DNA from: Roseateles sp. DAIF2
GTDB lineage: Bacteria; Pseudomonadota; Gammaproteobacteria; Burkholderiales; Burkholderiaceae_C
Assembly (NCBI RefSeq): GCF_015624425.1
Contig: NZ_CP049919.1
Coordinates: forward strand, 4,154,001 to 4,218,000
Reading direction: 5' to 3'
DNA length: 64,000 bases
Shown: positions 36,201 through 44,183 of the stretch, piece by piece
How positions within the stretch are numbered: position 1 is the stretch's first letter
How the letters are laid out: each line of letters opens with the position of its first letter
Notes under the pieces: model-generated
Database searches by the model: none
The model's input: only the letters and a program-made list of their open reading frames with translations
Told to the model about the DNA's origin: nothing
Made by a program: the position numbers and the translations under genes

Positions 36201-39200
36201 CGGCAGCAACACCGGCCACATCGAGCTGGTCGCGGACAGCATGTTCCTGACCAACAGCTCGGCCACCCGACTGCAGGCCGCCAGCGGCGGCGAGCTGCGC
36301 CTGCGCAGCTGGAGCGACAACCGCAACATCAGCCTCGGCGCCACCGACCTCAATGACGTGAACGGCGCGCTGGCGCTGGGCAGCACCTGGTTCAGCGGCG
36401 CCAATGCGGTGTTCCAGCCGGGCTTCGCCAACCTCACGATCGGCGAGGCCGGCATGACGCCGGTGGCGAGCCGCGGCCAGCTCAGCGTGGACGGCGCCAC
36501 CACGGTGCGCGACCACCTGAACCTGGCGATGCAGGGCGCCGGCGGCAAGGTGCAGCTGAATGCCGCGCTGACCGTGCAGGGCACGGGCGCCTCGGGCACC
36601 GAGCGCACGCTGTCGCTGCGCGTGGCCGACGGCGCGCGCAGCGGCGAGACCGGCCTGCTGACCGTGGACAAGCTGCACCTGATCGGCGCCGGCGAGTTCA
36701 AGCTGATCGCGCCCAACCTGATCAACACCGTGGCCGGCACCGGCCTGAACGGCGCCGTGACCCTGAAGAACGCCCAGGCCCTGCTGGTCGGCGCCGTCGG
36801 CTCCACCAGCCGCGGCGTGGCCAGCGGCCCGGCCCAGGGCCTGTCCACCACGGCCGGTCAGGACATCACCCTGTCCACCAGCGCCGGCAACCTGCGCCTG
36901 GAACGCAATATCGAGGCCGGCAGCGGCGCGGTGAGCCTCACCGCCCAGGCCGGTTCGGTGCTGGAGAGTGGCAGCGCCATCGTCCGGGCGGACCGCCTGG
37001 CCGTGGCCTCGCAGACCAGCTCTTCCCTGCTGAATGCCAACGAGGTGCGCGGCCTGGCCGCCCAGCTCAGCGGCACCGAGGCGAACTTGAGCCTGCGCAG
37101 CACCGGCGCGCTCAACATCGAGAGCGTGGCCGGCCTGAATGGCGTGATCGTGCCGGGCACCCTGTGGCTGCAGGCCGAGGGCGGCGCGCTGACCCAGAGC
37201 CAGGCGGTGGCCGCGCGCAGCGCGGCGCTGCAGGCGGCCGGCGACATCGTGCTGACCCAGCGCAACGCCGCCGGCGCGGCCAACCGCATCGGCACCCTGG
37301 CCGCGCGCACCGGCAACGGCGAGCTCAAGTTGCTCAATGCCATCGGCATGACCGTGGGCGCGGCCGGCACGGCCGACGCCGGCGCCACCCTGGCCGGCAT
37401 CGACGTGGGCCAGCGCGGCGTGCGCGTCGAGGCCGGCAGCGGCAACCTGGTGCTGGCCAACAGCATCAAGGCCGGCGCCAACGCCACGGTCAGCCTGCAG
37501 GCCAGCCAGGGCGCGATCAACCAGCTCGGCAGCGCCGGCGCCACCGAGGGCCGTGCGCCCATCATCACGGCCGGCGCGCTGCTGCTCTCGGCCGCCGACA
37601 GCTCCGCGCTGATGAACGAGAACGAGGTCGGCCGCCTGGCCGCCGAGGTCGGCGGCAGCGCCAAGGACCTGAGTTTCGTCGGCCGCCACGGCGTGGTGTT
37701 CGACGCGGTCAGCGACATCGAGGGCCGCACCCTGCGCGGCCTGGCCATCAGCGGCAAGGCCTGGGTCGAGGCCCGCGAAGGCGACATCCGCCAGACCGAG
37801 GCGGTCAAGGTCGATGCGCTGGGCCTGAAGGCCAGCGGCGAGATCGCACTGGCGCTGAACCAGGGCGGCAGCGCCGCCAACCAGATCGCCAATCTGGCGG
37901 CGCGCGCCGGCACCGGCAACATCCACGTGGTGTCGCGCGGCGGGATGCAGGTCAGCGCGGTCGGCACCGCGGCCAGCCAGGCCGTCCACGGCCAGGCCCT
38001 GGTCGGCGTGGCCAGCAATGACCGCGACATCACCCTGCGCAGCACGCAGGGCGAGCTGGCGCTGGGCCAGTCGGTCAGCGCCGGCAAGGCGGTGCTGAGC
38101 CTGGAGGCGGCGCAGGGCGTGCGCCAGCTGGGCGGCGCGATCCAGGCCGATGGCCTGCGCGTGCTGGCCGGCGGCGCGATCGATCTGCAGCAGGACCAGA
38201 ACCGGGTGCGCGTGCTGGCCGCCAGCGGCCAGGGCCCGCTGGCCTACCGCGATGCCGACGGCCTGGAGATCGGCACCGTGACGGTGAGCCTGGGTCAGCA
38301 GGCCGGCCGCAGCGCCGGCCTGAACTCGGGCCAGGGTGAGCAACTGGTGCAGAGCGGCGGCGCCCTGCTGCTGAGCCAGGATGTGCAGGCCGGCGCGGGC
38401 CTGGTCAGCCTGGAAGCGGCCGATGGCGGCATCCGCCAGAGCGGCGGCAACCTGGCGGCCGACAAGCTGCGCCTGCTGGCCGGCGGCAAGGGCGATGTGG
38501 CGCTGCAGCAGGCGGGCAACCGCTTCGGCCAGGTCGCGGCCCGTGTGGCCGGCGGCAACCTGGCGCTGCAGACCCAGGGCCCGCTGAACGTCACCAGCCT
38601 GGCGCGTGGCCTGGGCGGCAACAGCGCCGAGCGCGGCCTCGACGGTCTGGATACCGCGGCCGGCAACGGCGCGCAGAGCCTGAAGAGCGGTGGCGCGCTG
38701 CAGCTGGCGCAGCAGCTGAAGGCCGGCCAGGGCAGCATCGCGCTGGACGTGGCCGACGGCGGCGTGCGCCAGAGCGTTGGCGCGGTCACGGCCGCGGCGC
38801 TGCGCATCAAGGCCGGCGGCGTGGGTGCGGTCGAACTGCAGCAGGCCGGCAACCAGGTCCAGCGCCTCGGCGCCGAGGTGGCCCAGGGCACGCTGGCCTA
38901 CAACAATGCCGGCGCCCTGACCCTGGAAGCCCTCGGCACCCGCGACCGCGAGCAGCTGATCCGCGCCGGCGGCGCCATCACTCTGAGCGACAGCCTGCGA
39001 GCCGGTGCCGCCACCGTCAGCCTGGAGGCCAAGGGCGGCATCCAGCAGAGCGGCGGCATCCTGGACGCCGACGCGCTGCGCCTGCTGGCCGGCGGCGATG
39101 TGAGCCTGCAGCGCCAGGGCAACCGCATCGGCCAGGTGGCCGCACAGCTGAGCGAGGGCGGCCTGGCCCTGCACAGCGAAGCCGCGCTGACACTCGGCAG

Positions 39201-40332
39201 TGTGCGGCGCGAGCGGGGCGGTGAGGACAAGCACCGCACGCTGGCCGGCATCGACACCGGCACGCGTCAGCAGACTCTGTCCAGCGCCGGTGCGATCACC
39301 CTGGCGGCCGACGTCAAGGGCGGCCAGATCGGCATGGTCTCGGCGCAGGGCGGTATCCGTCAGACCGCCGGCAGCCTGCAAGCCGCGGCGCTGGAGGCGC
39401 GTAGCGCCGGCAGCGTGGCCGAGGTGACGCTGCGCCAGGCGGGCAACCGCATCGAGCGCTTCGCCGCGCAGAGCGCGGGCGGCGTCGCGCTGGAGAACCA
39501 GGGCAGCCTGGTGATCGGCCAGGTCGGCGCCAGCCGCGGCATCACGGCTGGCGGCGCGGTCTTCGTGCGCGCCAGCGCCGACCTGAGCCTGCAGGAGGGC
39601 GGCAAGGTCAGCAGCGCCTCGAGCTCGCGTCAGGCCGTGGTGCTGGCGGCCGGCCAGGCCTTCCGCAACCAGGCCGGCGCGGACGCGGTCGCGGCCCCGT
39701 CCGGCCGCTGGCTGATCTACGACGACAACCCCTTCCTGGACCTGTCGCGCCTGGGAGGCCTGAAGCTGGGCTTCCTGCAGACCGGCACCGTCTACGCGGC
39801 CCTGCCGCCGGATCGGGTGCAGCAGCAAGGGTCCGGCTACATCACGACCGGCGTGCCGCCGGTGCCCGAGCAGTTCGCCCGCCTGGTCGGCGGCGCGGCC
39901 GCGGCCGAGAACTCCGGCAACCTGGCCACCCATGCCCAGGGTTCGCGCGTGGCCCGCGCCGGCCTCAAGCCGGCCCTGTGGCAGCGCGATGCCGATGCCG
40001 GGCAACGCCAGCAACAGGGTGCCGCCGGGCTGAGCCTGGAGGGCGCGGACTGGGCCGTGGACCTGCGCCCCGGCGAGCGTTTCGTCAGCCCCTTGCAGGA
40101 GCTGCTGGGTGCGCCGGCCGAGGAGCAAGCCACGGTCGAGACCGAAGCCGCGCGCCTGGCCGATGGCGGCGCCCTGCCCGCCTGGCTGAGCTATGACGCC
40201 GGCAGCCGCCAGTTCGCCGGCTTGGTGCCGCCCGACCTGGCCAAACCGATCCGCGTGCGCGTGCTACTGCGCAGCGCGCCGGGCGCGGCGCCCAAAGCCT
40301 TCGAGCTGGACTTCGTGCCGAAGCAACAGTAA
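33256..40332 (+). CDS. TpsA filamentous haemagglutinin-like exoprotein
   Basis: The ATG at 33256 with GGAG upstream gives 2358 residues, with a signal peptide (SLAVALAFQPALA). The TPS secretion domain (about 40-290) shows NWQSFNIG, NRVVAGDASQILGQL, GQVFLVNPQGVVFGQGARVDVGG and PTLDN-type features. The LTDPTDFVLD segment near 420 is common in two-partner adhesins. Residues about 1190-2110 form a right-handed beta-helix of repeated units (GSIALDVADGGVRQSVGAV, then LRIKAGGVGAVELQQAGNQVQRLGAEV). The end (about 2295-2355) resembles a putative Ig/cadherin-like He_PIG domain (LPAWLSYDAGSRQFAGLVPPD). No C-terminal toxin or CDI module is visible. Export should use the adjoining TpsB. A terminator follows at 40358. 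Confidence 0.92.
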   Translation: MNQNLSKQDRAMPCAARALSLAVALAFQPALAAPPAVAPHTLPGGAQVAAGQASISQQGAHLLVQQQSQKLITNWQSFNIGSGASVQFLQPNAQAVALNRVVAGDASQILGQLRGNGQVFLVNPQGVVFGQGARVDVGGLVVSSLGIKDQDFLNGQYRFGAEGAAGGIANAGQLNGRFVVLVAPTLDNSGRIQAADGGQAALLAGGGARLQLDAGGLVSVQLDAAATEATIRNSGALIADGGRVLLSAQSAAPGLAAAINQSGTVRASSLAERQGEIWLDGGRGSVELAGQTLAQGQAGGLAGGKIVATADTLKVSGRVDASGAAGGGTLLLGGGVQGKDASVREARSVALEAGSRVAADGGSGRGGTVVAWSGEHTRTRGELSAQGGAGGGFIETSSRGRMDVGGRVVTGAGGTWLTDPTDFVLDSSNKATYEGYLNTGGTVNIDADNSITINDDLAKTSGPDATLNFRSNGNITQAAGKSISSQSGLLNISFWGSLASETNYVGGNVLLGGSLSSNGGSVNFYKPTTLASAAPVSTKLLGISAGTAGAIVFHRDVKLASPTLAVSLSSQGAQSGSTYVGAGGAIEFKGKIESGVVGAIGTMVPQGLTLDSTGTVPGAITLRDSVGSVANPLARLTLTGPMQIALEAAEINLRATSGDVLTASSTLGTPTLVLGAAHTDIRVTGGTVNGVTGYADYKQETFNIGVKDATARSLTITADRSIKLKNSRIDGVTNAGGNKLDVRLNAYNADAAGGGAIHLNNAQIRSNGGLVALGGSGTAAAGAAVGTAADPDGNTDGIQIFNSQIATTGGALSLAARAPDSLAAGAGIHVFGLSTLDSGSGDLSLSAAVKNASSAGNKDAVVIGEGSSSQVSLLASGAGRISIQGDASFVGNVTSGSRYNGVIVSQGALVQTDAGKITVQGKGGGGNDFVSDQNHGVRLDTAKTRLLSNSGDITIGGVSGGKVGSVGIFSAGNEIYLGRMGAGSNTGHIELVADSMFLTNSSATRLQAASGGELRLRSWSDNRNISLGATDLNDVNGALALGSTWFSGANAVFQPGFANLTIGEAGMTPVASRGQLSVDGATTVRDHLNLAMQGAGGKVQLNAALTVQGTGASGTERTLSLRVADGARSGETGLLTVDKLHLIGAGEFKLIAPNLINTVAGTGLNGAVTLKNAQALLVGAVGSTSRGVASGPAQGLSTTAGQDITLSTSAGNLRLERNIEAGSGAVSLTAQAGSVLESGSAIVRADRLAVASQTSSSLLNANEVRGLAAQLSGTEANLSLRSTGALNIESVAGLNGVIVPGTLWLQAEGGALTQSQAVAARSAALQAAGDIVLTQRNAAGAANRIGTLAARTGNGELKLLNAIGMTVGAAGTADAGATLAGIDVGQRGVRVEAGSGNLVLANSIKAGANATVSLQASQGAINQLGSAGATEGRAPIITAGALLLSAADSSALMNENEVGRLAAEVGGSAKDLSFVGRHGVVFDAVSDIEGRTLRGLAISGKAWVEAREGDIRQTEAVKVDALGLKASGEIALALNQGGSAANQIANLAARAGTGNIHVVSRGGMQVSAVGTAASQAVHGQALVGVASNDRDITLRSTQGELALGQSVSAGKAVLSLEAAQGVRQLGGAIQADGLRVLAGGAIDLQQDQNRVRVLAASGQGPLAYRDADGLEIGTVTVSLGQQAGRSAGLNSGQGEQLVQSGGALLLSQDVQAGAGLVSLEAADGGIRQSGGNLAADKLRLLAGGKGDVALQQAGNRFGQVAARVAGGNLALQTQGPLNVTSLARGLGGNSAERGLDGLDTAAGNGAQSLKSGGALQLAQQLKAGQGSIALDVADGGVRQSVGAVTAAALRIKAGGVGAVELQQAGNQVQRLGAEVAQGTLAYNNAGALTLEALGTRDREQLIRAGGAITLSDSLRAGAATVSLEAKGGIQQSGGILDADALRLLAGGDVSLQRQGNRIGQVAAQLSEGGLALHSEAALTLGSVRRERGGEDKHRTLAGIDTGTRQQTLSSAGAITLAADVKGGQIGMVSAQGGIRQTAGSLQAAALEARSAGSVAEVTLRQAGNRIERFAAQSAGGVALENQGSLVIGQVGASRGITAGGAVFVRASADLSLQEGGKVSSASSSRQAVVLAAGQAFRNQAGADAVAAPSGRWLIYDDNPFLDLSRLGGLKLGFLQTGTVYAALPPDRVQQQGSGYITTGVPPVPEQFARLVGGAAAAENSGNLATHAQGSRVARAGLKPALWQRDADAGQRQQQGAAGLSLEGADWAVDLRPGERFVSPLQELLGAPAEEQATVETEAARLADGGALPAWLSYDAGSRQFAGLVPPDLAKPIRVRVLLRSAPGAAPKAFELDFVPKQQ
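36840..39570 (+). repeat. Tandem beta-helix modules in the TpsA gene
   Basis: Roughly eight units of about 85-125 codons recur. Each contains a GGALLLSQDVQAG-like strand, VSLEA-x-GGI-RQSGG, LRLLAGG, a V-LQQAGNR element, then A-x-xGGLAL. The shortest, most similar copies lie between 38340 and 39500. The pattern is that of stacked beta-helical coils in filamentous haemagglutinins. Confidence 0.75.
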
Positions 40333-40357
40333 CGGCTGCCTCGATCGACCGTTTGCG

Positions 40358-40385
40358 GAAAGGGCCTTCGGGCCCTTTCTTCATT
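40358..40385 (+). terminator. Rho-independent terminator after the TpsA gene
   Basis: GAAAGGGCC and GGCCCTTTC form a perfect 9-bp stem with a TTCG tetraloop, followed by TTCATT. It lies 26 bp beyond the TpsA stop and marks the end of the 1816-40332 transcription unit. Confidence 0.88.
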
Positions 40386-40433
40386 CCTGCATCCTTGATT
40401 TATTCTCCGGGTCCGACAGGAAAGACCCACACG

Positions 40434-40823
40434 ATGCTGCACCACATCGAGATCTACGTCAGCGACCTCGAACGCTCGATCGCCTTCTGGTCGCCGCTGA
40501 TGGAACGCCTGCAGTACGAGTCCGAGCGCTGGTCGGGCGGGATCAACTGCGGACAGGGCCACACCTATCTGTGCTTTCTGCAGGCGCCGGCCGAGCATCT
40601 GGCGGCCGGCTATCACCGCAAGCGGGTGGGACTGAACCATCTCGCGTTCCACGCCGGCTCGCGCCAGCAGGTCGACGAGCTGGCCGCCTGGCTCAGGGCG
40701 GCCGGGCACCGGCTGCTGTACGAGGACCGCTATCCCCATGCCGGCGGCTCCGGGCATTACGCGCTGTTCTGCGAGGACCCGGATCGCATCAAGGTGGAAG
40801 TGGTGGCGCCGCACGAGGCCTGA
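40434..40823 (+). CDS. VOC-family (glyoxalase/bleomycin-resistance superfamily) protein
   Basis: 129 residues from ATG 40434, preceded by AGGAAAG. A longer frame opens upstream but would run through the terminator stem, so this start is preferred. The vicinal-oxygen-chelate pattern is clear: LHHIEIYVSDLERSIAFWSPLMERL, then LNHLAFHAGSRQQVDELAAWL, YEDRYPHAGGSGHYALFCEDPDRIKVEVV. Likely metal ligands are His3, His73-region and the Glu near the C-terminus. Substrate is unknown. It is a single gene after a terminator, with no functional link to its neighbours. Confidence 0.9.
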   Translation: MLHHIEIYVSDLERSIAFWSPLMERLQYESERWSGGINCGQGHTYLCFLQAPAEHLAAGYHRKRVGLNHLAFHAGSRQQVDELAAWLRAAGHRLLYEDRYPHAGGSGHYALFCEDPDRIKVEVVAPHEA

Positions 40824-40952
40824 TCGGCGCCCCTCTCAGGCCGCGGCCAGCGGCGCTTGATTTCCCGCATCCCAGCACCATCTTCGGAGCGGCCGCACCG
40901 CGGACCGCCGGGCGGCTCGAACGCCGGCCCGGCTAGCCCCTCTCCACCATCG

Positions 40953-41513
40953 ATGCCCTCTTTCTCCGACCTCACCCTCACCACCCCTCGCCTGCTGCTG
41001 CGCCCGCTGCGCGACACCGATGCGCGCGCGTTGTTCGCGATCTTCTCGGACCCAGCGGTGATGCGCTACTGGAGCACACCGCCCTGGAGCGCGCTGGAGC
41101 AGGCGCAGGCCTCGATCGAACAGGATCGTCAGGCGATAGCCGCCGGCGAGGCGCTGCGGCTCGGCCTGGAGCGCCGCGAGGATCGCGCGCTGATCGGGAC
41201 CTGCAGCCTGTTCTCGATCTCGATGCAATGCCGTCGCGCGGAGCTGGGCTACGGCATGGCGCGGCGCGCCTGGGGCCAGGCCTATATGCAGGAAGCGCTG
41301 CAGGCGCTGCTGGACTTCGGCTTTTCGGAAGCCCTGGGCCTCAAGCGCATCGAGGCCGACATCGACCCGCGCAACCAGGGTTCGGCGCGCACGCTGGAGC
41401 GGCTGGGCTTCGTGCAGGAGGGCCTGCTGCGCGAGCGCTGGATCGTCGGCGACGAGGTCTCGGACTCGGCCCTGTACGGGCTGCTGCGCCGCGACTGGCG
41501 GCCGCAGACCTGA
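40953..41513 (+). CDS. GNAT-family N-acetyltransferase (RimJ/RimL type)
   Basis: 186 residues from ATG 40953. The longer frame from 40857 adds a low-complexity Pro/Ser/Gly N-terminus and is less likely. LTTPRLLLRPLRDTDARALFAIFSDPAVMRYW is the typical N-terminus of the RimJ/RimL-like acetyltransferase_3 family. The acetyl-CoA region includes AELGYGMARRAWGQAYMQEAL, and IEADIDPRNQGSARTLERLGFVQEG is the usual C-terminal signature. It transfers an acetyl group to an amine; the acceptor (ribosomal protein terminus, small molecule or other) cannot be predicted. Confidence 0.9.
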   Translation: MPSFSDLTLTTPRLLLRPLRDTDARALFAIFSDPAVMRYWSTPPWSALEQAQASIEQDRQAIAAGEALRLGLERREDRALIGTCSLFSISMQCRRAELGYGMARRAWGQAYMQEALQALLDFGFSEALGLKRIEADIDPRNQGSARTLERLGFVQEGLLRERWIVGDEVSDSALYGLLRRDWRPQT

Positions 41514-42067
41514 GGTCAAGAAAAAGAAGACTCTTTGTTCATTGACTTGTGATACTCCTGGTGTGGTTTGGATGGCCCCTGCAAAGAGCCGGGTGGCGCC
41601 GGGACACGGGCATGCGCAATTGCTCCGTGCTCGGGCCTGAGGCTCGATCCTTCGCCAGGCACAAGCAGTCCTCAGGACTACTTGTGTCTGGGCTCAGTCC
41701 CCCGGGCCGCCTTGCGGTCCTCCTCCTTGACCTGCGCAATTGCGCATACCCGCATCCCGGCTTCTCCACCGCCAAGTGTTCGCGGAGAAAGCCCAACGCA
41801 GCGCCAAGCGGGAGGGTGGGCAGGCTTGATGCGGAGGTCAAGGAGGAGGCCGCGAAGCGGCCGGGGGATTGAGCCCGGGCACCAGAAGTCCGATGGACTT
41901 CTGGTGCCTGGCGAAAGCCAGGGCCGCAAGGCCCTGGCAGGTAGCAGCAGGCCTGCCCGCCCTCCTGCGCCCAGACCTTCACCATCACAGCGTCATCAAT
42001 CAACGCGCAAAGAGTCAAAAAGAAAAGGGCCGTGAGGCCCTTTTCTGTTCGTGCTGCTTCCTGTCGG
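41514..42067. repeat. Gene-free palindromic repeat cluster
   Basis: No credible gene occurs in these 554 bp. Two arms, 41657-41733 and 41835-41909, are imperfect inverted copies of each other (about 80% by eye), both bounded by AGGCAC and CTCCTCCTTGACCT. Each contains its own hairpin: CACAAGCAGTCC/GGACTACTTGTG in the left, and a perfect 13-bp GCACCAGAAGTCC/GGACTTCTGGTGC in the right. A 14-bp palindrome TGCGCAATTGCGCA is at 41733, with a GCGCAATTGC copy near 41614. A further perfect stem GCCAGGGCC/GGCCCTGGC is at 41917-41938. The architecture resembles a REP/BIME-like composite or small non-autonomous element between convergent genes. Confidence 0.75.
42016..42050 (-). terminator. Terminator for the tctA-like gene (possibly bidirectional)
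   Basis: AAAAGGGCC and GGCCCTTTT (42023-42044) form a 9-bp stem with a 4-nt loop, just downstream of the permease stop on the minus strand. On that strand the stem is followed by CTTTTTGAC. It may also stop plus-strand transcripts, since TTTTCTGTTC follows in that direction. Confidence 0.85.
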
Positions 42068-43552
42068 CTAGCCGCGACGCATCTTCAGGATACGCGGCAG
42101 CACCAGCACCAGGGCCACGATGATCAGGAGGCCCAGCGACATCGGGCGCTCCCAGAACACGCTCCATTGGCCGCCGCCGATCGACACCGCATTGCGCATC
42201 TGCGCCTCGGCCAGCGGGCCCAGGATCATGCCCACCACGACCGGCGCGGTCGGGAAGTCGAAGCGCCGCATCACCACGCCCAAGAGGCCGATCGCCAGCA
42301 TCAGGTACAGGTCGAAGGCGCTCTGGCGCATGCCGTAGACGCCCACCGTCGCGAAGATCAGGATGCCCGCGTAGAGCTGCGCCTTCGGGATCTTCAGGAG
42401 CTTCACCCACAGGCCCACCAGCGGCAGGTTCAGCACCAAGAGCATCACATTGCCGATGTAGAGCGAGGCGATCAGCGCCCAGACCAGGGTCGACGAGGTC
42501 TGGAACAGCTGCGGACCGGCCTGGATGCCGTAGTTCTGCAGCGCGCTCAAGAGGATGGCCGCGGTCACCGAGGTCGGGATGCCCAGGGTCAGCAGCGGCA
42601 CCAGGGTCGCGGTCACCGCCGAGTTGTTGGCCGCCTCGGGGCCGGCCACGCCTTCGATCGCGCCGGTGGTGCCGAACTCTTCCTTGTGCTTGGAGAGCTT
42701 GCGCTCGGTGGCATAGCTCAGGAAGGTCGGGATCTCGGAGCCGCCGGCCGGGATGGTGCCGAAGGGGAAGCCGATGAAGGTGCCGCGCAGCCAGGCCGGG
42801 ATCGAGCGCTTCCACTCGCTCTTGCTCATGTGCACGCGGCTCATCTTGTTCAGGCTCTGCGCGCTGCGGCCCTCGTAGAGCGCCATGTAGAGCGTCTCGC
42901 CGACCGCGAACAGGCCCACCGCGACCAGCACGGTCTCGATGCCGTCCATGAACTCGGGGATGCCGGCGGTGTAGCGCACCTGGGCCGTGATCTGGTCCAG
43001 GCCGATCAGGCCCATCGCCAGGCCGATGAAGAGCGAGGTCAGGCCGCGCAGGGTGCTCTGCCCCAGCACCGCGCTGACGGTCGTGAAGGCCAGCAGCATC
43101 AGGCAGAAGTACTCCGGCGGGCCTAGGGTCACCGCGAAGTCGGCCAGCACCGGCGCGAACAGGGTCACGAGCACCGTCGCGATGGTGCCGGCCACGAAGG
43201 AGCCGATCGCCGCGGTGGCCAGCGCCGCACCGGCGCGGCCGCTCTTGGCCATCTTGAAGCCCTCCAGCGCCGTCACCATGGTGCCCGTCTCACCGGGGGT
43301 GTTCAGCAGGATGGAGGTGGTCGAGCCGCCGTACATCGCGCCGTAGTAGATGCCGGCGAAGAAGATCATCGACGCGGTCGGGTCGACCTGCGCGGTGATC
43401 GGCAGCAGCATCGCCACCGTCACCGCCGGGCCCAGGCCCGGCAGCACGCCGATGGCGGTGCCCAGGGCGCAGCCGACGAAGGCCCACAGCAGGTTGATCG
43501 GGGTGCCGGCGGTCGCGAAGCCACCCAGCAGTTGGGTCCAGAGATCGGTCAT
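42068..43552 (-). CDS. tctA: Tripartite tricarboxylate transporter large permease (TctA family)
   Basis: 494 residues, the usual length for TctA. The N-terminus ([34 protein letters not shown]) carries the characteristic GxxPGLGP motif, and a second conserved region is [26 protein letters not shown]. About twelve hydrophobic segments are present. It is the large membrane subunit of an ion-gradient-driven organic-acid uptake system. TctB lies 20 bp upstream and TctC upstream of that, giving a tctC-tctB-tctA order. Start ATG 43552 is preceded by AGAGGACC. The substrate (citrate or another carboxylate) cannot be set from the sequence. Confidence 0.95.
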   Translation of the reverse strand: MTDLWTQLLGGFATAGTPINLLWAFVGCALGTAIGVLPGLGPAVTVAMLLPITAQVDPTASMIFFAGIYYGAMYGGSTTSILLNTPGETGTMVTALEGFKMAKSGRAGAALATAAIGSFVAGTIATVLVTLFAPVLADFAVTLGPPEYFCLMLLAFTTVSAVLGQSTLRGLTSLFIGLAMGLIGLDQITAQVRYTAGIPEFMDGIETVLVAVGLFAVGETLYMALYEGRSAQSLNKMSRVHMSKSEWKRSIPAWLRGTFIGFPFGTIPAGGSEIPTFLSYATERKLSKHKEEFGTTGAIEGVAGPEAANNSAVTATLVPLLTLGIPTSVTAAILLSALQNYGIQAGPQLFQTSSTLVWALIASLYIGNVMLLVLNLPLVGLWVKLLKIPKAQLYAGILIFATVGVYGMRQSAFDLYLMLAIGLLGVVMRRFDFPTAPVVVGMILGPLAEAQMRNAVSIGGGQWSVFWERPMSLGLLIIVALVLVLPRILKMRRG

Positions 43553-43572
43553 GGTCCTCTACCTCCCCTTGC

Positions 43573-44103
43573 TCAGATCCAGCCGCCGGCGCTGATCGCC
43601 GGCAGGTTCAGGCTCAGGAGCTTGTTGAACAGCCAGAACACCGGCGCGGCGATCATGATGCCGGTCGCCAGGTCCAGCAGCAGGGTCCTGGCCCCGCCAC
43701 CCGGCTTGCCCTCGGCCATGCGCATGCCGCGCACGGCCAGCGCGAAGCACAGGGTGCAGGCCAGCACGAAGCCGATCACCGTGATCAGCGTGGCATTGAC
43801 CAGCACCGCGGCCACCACCCAGGCGGCCGAACGCCAGTCGGCCCTGGCGGCGCCGGACGGCGCCTCCATCTGGCGGTAACCGCCGGTCCGGGCCTCCCAG
43901 ATCAGCCAGGCGCCGCACAGCAGCAGCGCGACCGAGACCAGCCAGGGCAAGGCGTTCGGGCCGACGCCGGCGTAGCCCGCATCGGAGGGGATCGCCGTCG
44001 CGCCATAGGCCATCACCAGGCCGATGACCAGGGTGCCGGCACCGACCAGGGTCTGGTGCAGCACGGAGGGAATCGAGGAGGCAGGAGTGCTGGGCTCGGA
44101 CAT
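43573..44103 (-). CDS. tctB: Tripartite tricarboxylate transporter small permease (TctB family)
   Basis: 176 residues from ATG 44103, with GGAG eight bases upstream; another ATG at 44115 is possible. Four hydrophobic segments, including LVGAGTLVIGLVMAYGATAIP, LPWLVSVALLLCGAWLIWEA, VVAAVLVNATLITVIGFVLACTL and GIMIAAPVFWLFNKLLSL, fit TctB, the poorly conserved small membrane subunit. The apparent 372-codon open frame extending upstream is a shadow over tctC and is not used. It is separated from tctC by a terminator-like hairpin, so its expression is probably lower than that of the binding protein. Confidence 0.9.
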   Translation of the reverse strand: MSEPSTPASSIPSVLHQTLVGAGTLVIGLVMAYGATAIPSDAGYAGVGPNALPWLVSVALLLCGAWLIWEARTGGYRQMEAPSGAARADWRSAAWVVAAVLVNATLITVIGFVLACTLCFALAVRGMRMAEGKPGGGARTLLLDLATGIMIAAPVFWLFNKLLSLNLPAISAGGWI

Positions 44104-44130
44104 CGGCCGCTCCATTAGGTATGTGAGGCT

Positions 44131-44165
44131 CAAAAAAAGCCGGCTGTGGACGGCAGCCGGCTCGT
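44131..44165 (-). terminator. Intra-operon terminator/attenuator between tctC and tctB
   Basis: GCCGGCTG and CAGCCGGC (44139-44161) form a perfect 8-bp stem with a 7-nt loop. On the minus strand the stem is followed by seven T residues (complement of 44132-44138). It lies 19 bp after the tctC stop and before tctB. Partial termination here would give an excess of binding protein over permease. Confidence 0.85.
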
Positions 44166-44183
44166 GGACGCTGGGCGCCGGGG

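Noticed and set aside
33094..40128. 2344-codon open frame opposite the TpsA gene
   Set aside because: Antisense shadow of a repetitive GC-rich gene; the translation is compositionally biased and lacks motifs.
33256..40332. Contact-dependent inhibition (CdiA) system
   Set aside because: The TpsA protein lacks a VENN-type motif and a C-terminal toxin, and no small immunity gene follows before the terminator.
41549..42123. Short open frames in the gene-free stretch before the tctA-like gene
   Set aside because: They run through several hairpins, have no ribosome-binding sites and show no family resemblance; palindromic repeats explain the region better.
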